Source: JALZAI01 sp038207565 (GTDB taxonomy: Bacteria > Actinomycetota > Actinomycetes > Mycobacteriales > Jatrophihabitantaceae). Taken from it: a DNA stretch of 64,000 nt. Shown piece by piece: positions 60,844 to 64,000 of this stretch. Made by a program: the position numbers and the translations under genes. The stretch lies in contig JBBQZQ010000007.1 of assembly GCA_038207565.1 (NCBI GenBank), positions 1 to 64,000 of the forward strand. The letters run 5' to 3'. How positions within the stretch are numbered: position 1 is the stretch's first letter; each line of letters opens with the position of its first letter. The notes below the pieces were generated by a model. That model was not told where the DNA came from and ran no database searches. It worked only from the letters and a program-made list of their open reading frames with translations.

Positions 60844-62040
60844 TCAGTCGGGGAGCAATGGCACGCTCATCCCGGGGTCGCGGCCGAGGAGAACGCCACG
60901 GGTGAGGGCGGCGGAGCCGAAGCGGGCGCGCACGCCGTCCATGGCTGCGTCCAGCATCCGGAAATCCGGTGCGTCGAAGGGCAACTCCGGCTGCACGACG
61001 TGGGCATCGTCGAGATTGCTCAGCGAGATCCCGACAAGCGTCAACCCACTCGCGCGGATGAGTGGCGCGACACCGGCCAGCAGGTGCCGCGCCGCACCGA
61101 GCAGCGCCGCGGTCTCATCCGTCGGCCCGGGCAGCGTGTGTGAGCGAGTCGCCCGGGTGAAGTCGTCGAAACGTAGCCGCAGGACGACCGTGCGACACTG
61201 CCGCGAGGCCTTGCGCAACCGCCGGGTCACCCGGTCGACCAGAGCGACGAGGGCGGTGTCGATCTCGTCGACGCTCAGCCGCGACCGGCCCAGCGCCCGC
61301 TGCGCGCCGATCGATCGGCGCCGCCGGCCGACACGCACGGGGCGTGGATCGAGGTTGTGCGCGAGGGCGTGCAGGTGGCGCCCGGCGCCCGGGCCGAGCA
61401 TGGCGACCAGGGCGCGCTGCTCCAGCGCTGCCACATCTCCGACGGTCCTGATGCCGCGCTCGTGCAGCCTCGCGGCCGTGACCCGCCCGACGCCCCACAG
61501 CCGCTCAACGGGCAGCGGATGCAGGAAATCCAGCTCACCGGCCGGGGGCACCGAGAGCAGGCCGTCGGGCTTGCCCACCGCGCTCGCCACCTTGGCCAGG
61601 AACTTGGTGCGTGCCACGCCGACGGTGATCGGCAACCCGACCTTCTCGCGTACGTCGCGACGCAGCTTCGTTCCGATCTCGAGCGGGGTGCCCGACACCT
61701 TGAGCAACCCGCCGACGTCCAGGAACGCCTCGTCGACCGACATCCCCTCGACGAACGGCGTGGTGTCGGCGAAGATCGCGAACACCGCCCTGCTCGCTTC
61801 CAGGTAGGCATCGAAGTGGGGTGGCACCACCACCGCGAACGGGCAGAGCCGCCGGGCCTGCGCGCCGCCCATCGGCGCGGCGATGCCGAAGGCCTTCGCC
61901 TCGTAACTCGCGGCCAGCACGACGCCGCCTCCGACGATCACGGGACGCCCACGCAGCGCCGGGTGGTCGCGCTGCTCCACCGAGGCATAGAACGAGTCCA
62001 GGTCGGCGTGCAGGATGTGACCGTGATCCGACACGAACAT
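60844..62040 (-). CDS. dinB: DNA polymerase IV
   Basis: Error-prone Y-family polymerase for bypassing lesions. 398 residues; catalytic acids Asp13 (HADLDSFYASVEQ) and Asp103-Glu104 (SVDEAFLD), steric-gate Phe17/Tyr18, and GVARTKFLAKVAS. A beta-clamp motif QPELPF lies near residue 355. The ATG at 62040 lies inside a LexA-type palindrome; GTG 62034 is an alternative start. Confidence 0.95.
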   Translation of the reverse strand: MFVSDHGHILHADLDSFYASVEQRDHPALRGRPVIVGGGVVLAASYEAKAFGIAAPMGGAQARRLCPFAVVVPPHFDAYLEASRAVFAIFADTTPFVEGMSVDEAFLDVGGLLKVSGTPLEIGTKLRRDVREKVGLPITVGVARTKFLAKVASAVGKPDGLLSVPPAGELDFLHPLPVERLWGVGRVTAARLHERGIRTVGDVAALEQRALVAMLGPGAGRHLHALAHNLDPRPVRVGRRRRSIGAQRALGRSRLSVDEIDTALVALVDRVTRRLRKASRQCRTVVLRLRFDDFTRATRSHTLPGPTDETAALLGAARHLLAGVAPLIRASGLTLVGISLSNLDDAHVVQPELPFDAPDFRMLDAAMDGVRARFGSAALTRGVLLGRDPGMSVPLLPD

Positions 62041-62047
62041 ATGTTCG
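62034..62047 (-). promoter_or_regulatory. LexA/SOS box over the dinB start codon
   Basis: CGAACATATGTTCG is a perfect palindrome matching the actinobacterial LexA consensus CGAAC-N4-GTTCG. It covers the dinB ATG (62040-62038), so LexA bound here would block transcription start or early elongation. A leaderless dinB transcript is a natural reading. Confidence 0.85.
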
Positions 62048-62556
62048 CATACCTGGCTGGGTTCGGCCAGCCCGCCCGCGTCAACGAGTTCCGGCGATGC
62101 CGACGCCGGTTACTCGGTGCCCGACGGCCGGGGTGACCACCCGGCGACCGTGCGCGTCCAGATCGAGAGCGGTGAGACCGTCGGCGGGCAGTCCGGTCAG
62201 ACGCTCGGTCTCGGCGCACGCCGCGAGAATGCCGTCGTGCAGAGCTACCGGCACCGGCAGGGCCGTCGCCTGCCTCAGGTACCAGAGCAGCTCGTGCAGT
62301 CGACTCAATCACCGGGAAGCTCGCCACCATGTCCCGGGCGGTATTCCGGTCGTCGCGCCAGCTGCGTCCACCGAACGTGACCTGCGAGATCGGGCTATGC
62401 GCACGCTGCCGGCGGCACGGCCTGCCGCTGGTGGCGACGGTGTGCCGTGGCTGCACGATCACTCTCAGCTCACGGTGGCCCTGGTGGCCGCTCAGGACTT
62501 GGTGTCACGGGGAGGTACGGTCCGAACTGACCGATCTCGCCGCCTCTGGAGTTGCT
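62048..62556. other. About 500 bases between dinB and the dehalogenase remnant, no clear gene
   Basis: Overlapping frames occur on both strands but none has a good start. A 75-codon minus-strand frame (TTG 62308 to 62081) lacks a ribosome site. A longer minus-strand frame reads RSWRDDRNTARDMVASFPVIE near 62,310-62,375 in another frame. The plus-strand frame from 62,329 has a CARC...CRGC pattern but is continuous with the dehalogenase frame only by chance. Possibly debris of a lost small gene. Confidence 0.4.
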
Positions 62557-63249
62557 ATGCACGTGCTTCGCACGCCCGACGACCGGTTCGCCGACCTGCC
62601 CGGTTTCCCCTGCCTACCGCACCACGTCGAGGTGGAGGACGGTGAGGGTGGCCGGCTGCGGGTGGCCCACCTGGACGAGCGGCCACGCGGCGGTGAGACG
62701 GTGCTGCTGCTGCACGGCGAGCCGTCCTGGTCATTCCCCTACCGCACAACGATCCCGCCGCTGGCGTCGGCCGGACTGCGGGTGAACACCGGCCCGCCGA
62801 CCGGGGACCACCCGATGAGCGAGGCCTTCCTCGCCTGGCAGCGTTACTCCCAGGACACCCCGGAGTTGCGGGTGGGCCGGATCGTCGCGGGCGGGTGCCG
62901 CAATCCGATGCCGCCCGACGTGGTCGCGGCCTACGACGCTCCGTTTCCTGATGACACCTACAAGGCCGGTGCCCAGGTGTTCCCGATGCTGGTGCCGACC
63001 CCGGACGACCCGGCGGCCGAGGCGAACCGGCGCGCCTGGGCCGTGCTGTCGGCGTGGGACGAGCCCTTCCTCACCGCGTTCTCTGACGCCGACCCGATCG
63101 CCGGTGGCGGGGACCGGATGTTCCACAAGCTCGTGCCGGGAGCGGCCGGCCGCGAGCACGTGACCCTCGCCGGCGGTGGGCACTTCCTGCAGGAGGACCT
63201 CGGCCCGGAGTTCGCCGCCGTGCTCGCGCAGTTCGTGGCCACGACGTGA
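62557..63249 (+). pseudogene. Haloalkane dehalogenase with internal deletion of the nucleophile region
   Basis: 230 residues from ATG 62557, against about 300 for the family. The start (MHVLRTPDDRFADLPGFP), oxyanion turn HGEPSWSF (53-60) and the C-terminal part from PTGDHPMSEAFLAWQRYSQ to the catalytic His in GGGHFLQED match haloalkane dehalogenases. Between residues 76 and 77 (V|N, near 62784) roughly 70-75 residues are missing, including the DWGG nucleophile elbow. The frame is preserved, so a stable but catalytically dead protein may be made. GTGA overlap with the next gene. Confidence 0.8.
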
Positions 63250-63920
63250 GCGCGACACCCGAAGCACTCGCGTTCGACATGTACGGCACGCTGGTGGACC
63301 CGATCCGGATCTGGACCCGCCTGGAGCACGACCTGCCTGACGAGGCGCTAAGGGTGGCCGAGGTGTGGCGGCACAAGCAGCTGGAGTACACCTTCCGGCT
63401 GACCGCGATGGGCGAGTACGAGGACTTCGAACAGCTAACCCGCAAGGCTCTGGACTACGCCCTGGCCGCCGCCGGCCGCGAACTCGCCCAACCCCAGAAG
63501 GACGCGCTGATGGCGCAGTACAACGACCTGGAGCGCTTCGCCGACGTCGAACCCGGCCTGACCCGACTGAAGCAGCGGGGCCACCCGATGATGGTGTTCT
63601 CCAACGGCTCCCCCCGGATGCTCGAGCCACTGATGGCCGCGGCCGGGCTGAACCGGTGGTTCGACGGCTACGTCAGCGTGCACGAAGTGCAGGTCTTCAA
63701 GCCCGCTCCACGGACCTACCAGCACGTCGCCCAGCGGTTCGACCGGCCGATCGGGCAGGTCCGGCTCATCTCCTCCAACCCGTTCGACGTCATCGGAGCA
63801 CAGGCGGCGGGCATGCGCACGGCATGGGTGGACCGCTCCGCAGGGTTATTCGACACCCTCCGGCCACCCCCGCAGACCATCGTCAAATCCCTGACCGCGC
63901 TCGCCGACGCCCTCGAATAG
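63246..63920 (+). CDS. Haloacid dehalogenase type II, HAD superfamily
   Basis: 224 residues from GTG 63246. HAD motif I AFDMYGTLVDP with nucleophile Asp near residue 11, motif II VFSNGSPRML, Lys in VQVFKPAPRTYQ and motif III ISSNPFDVIGAQAAGM. The S/TNG, SSNPFD and KP features match L-2-haloacid dehalogenases, which hydrolyse 2-haloalkanoates. Intact, unlike its coupled upstream partner. Confidence 0.88.
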   Translation: MSATPEALAFDMYGTLVDPIRIWTRLEHDLPDEALRVAEVWRHKQLEYTFRLTAMGEYEDFEQLTRKALDYALAAAGRELAQPQKDALMAQYNDLERFADVEPGLTRLKQRGHPMMVFSNGSPRMLEPLMAAAGLNRWFDGYVSVHEVQVFKPAPRTYQHVAQRFDRPIGQVRLISSNPFDVIGAQAAGMRTAWVDRSAGLFDTLRPPPQTIVKSLTALADALE

Positions 63921-64000
63921 CCCCCGTCACGCCCGAGATCGATCCGCCCGCCCCGACCGCCGGCCACATGATCCGCACCACCCGCGGCCCAAGATGAACG

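Noticed and set aside
62081..62308. 75-codon minus-strand frame starting at TTG
   Set aside because: No ribosome site and no recognised family; left in the uncertain interval and not called a gene.

Overview
The window is a chromosomal segment of a high-GC actinobacterium. Very high third-position GC, frequent GTG starts, tightly packed translationally coupled genes, a DUF2469 gene, an 'AP4A-phosphorylase' type HIT gene beside thrS, and the block rpsB-tsf-pyrH-frr-cdsA-rlmN all point to the class Actinomycetia. I cannot assign a genus; gene order differs from Mycobacterium and Streptomyces at several joints (ffh is not next to rpsP, pgsA is not next to the HIT gene). No rRNA, tRNA, CRISPR array or intact transposase was seen.

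Layout. 1-21.5 kb is mostly housekeeping on the minus strand: a decayed TetR-like remnant at the edge, rlmN, a PNPOx-like protein, a small kinase, cdsA, frr, pyrH, tsf and rpsB. An island of an alpha/beta hydrolase and a very large LuxR-type ATPase regulator follows, then an M23 peptidase, xerC, dprA, the YifB/ComM ATPase, yraN, DUF2469, rnhB, a NUDIX gene, lepB, rplS, trmD, rimM, a KH-domain gene and rpsP. 21.7-27.6 kb holds an MFS transporter, a FadR-type regulator, an amidohydrolase, a HIT protein and thrS. 27.7-30.3 kb holds a CapA-like lipoprotein, a gamma-carbonic-anhydrase-like protein and a DUF2510/scramblase-like protein.

30.4-38.8 kb is a molybdenum hydroxylase cluster: a MobA-like nucleotidyltransferase, a MoxR ATPase, a CoxE-like VWA protein, an XdhC/CoxF-like protein, the small, large and medium subunits, and a CoxG-like membrane protein. 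The large subunit carries AYRGAGR, the form II signature, so the substrate need not be CO.

38.8-55.6 kb is a tellurium-resistance (Ter) stress cluster in two parts. The biosynthetic part is a HAD phosphatase, one gene fusing phosphoribosyltransferase, TRSP and StiP-like domains, and a CitE-like aldolase, with a divergent double TerD protein. The membrane and metal-sensing part has five more TerD/TerA-type proteins, TelA with an XpaC-like partner, and a TerC membrane protein. Between them lie a MocR regulator, an unrecognised secreted protein and about 1 kb of sequence without a convincing gene.

55.7-60.7 kb holds a CYTH-CHAD protein and a three-gene signalling operon: a response regulator fused to a thioredoxin-reductase-like flavoprotein that lacks the CxxC motif, a cyclic-nucleotide-domain histidine kinase, and a UBP-type zinc finger. 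60.8-64 kb holds dinB, with a perfect LexA-type palindrome over its start codon, and a haloalkane dehalogenase that has lost its nucleophile segment, coupled to an intact haloacid-dehalogenase-type HAD protein.
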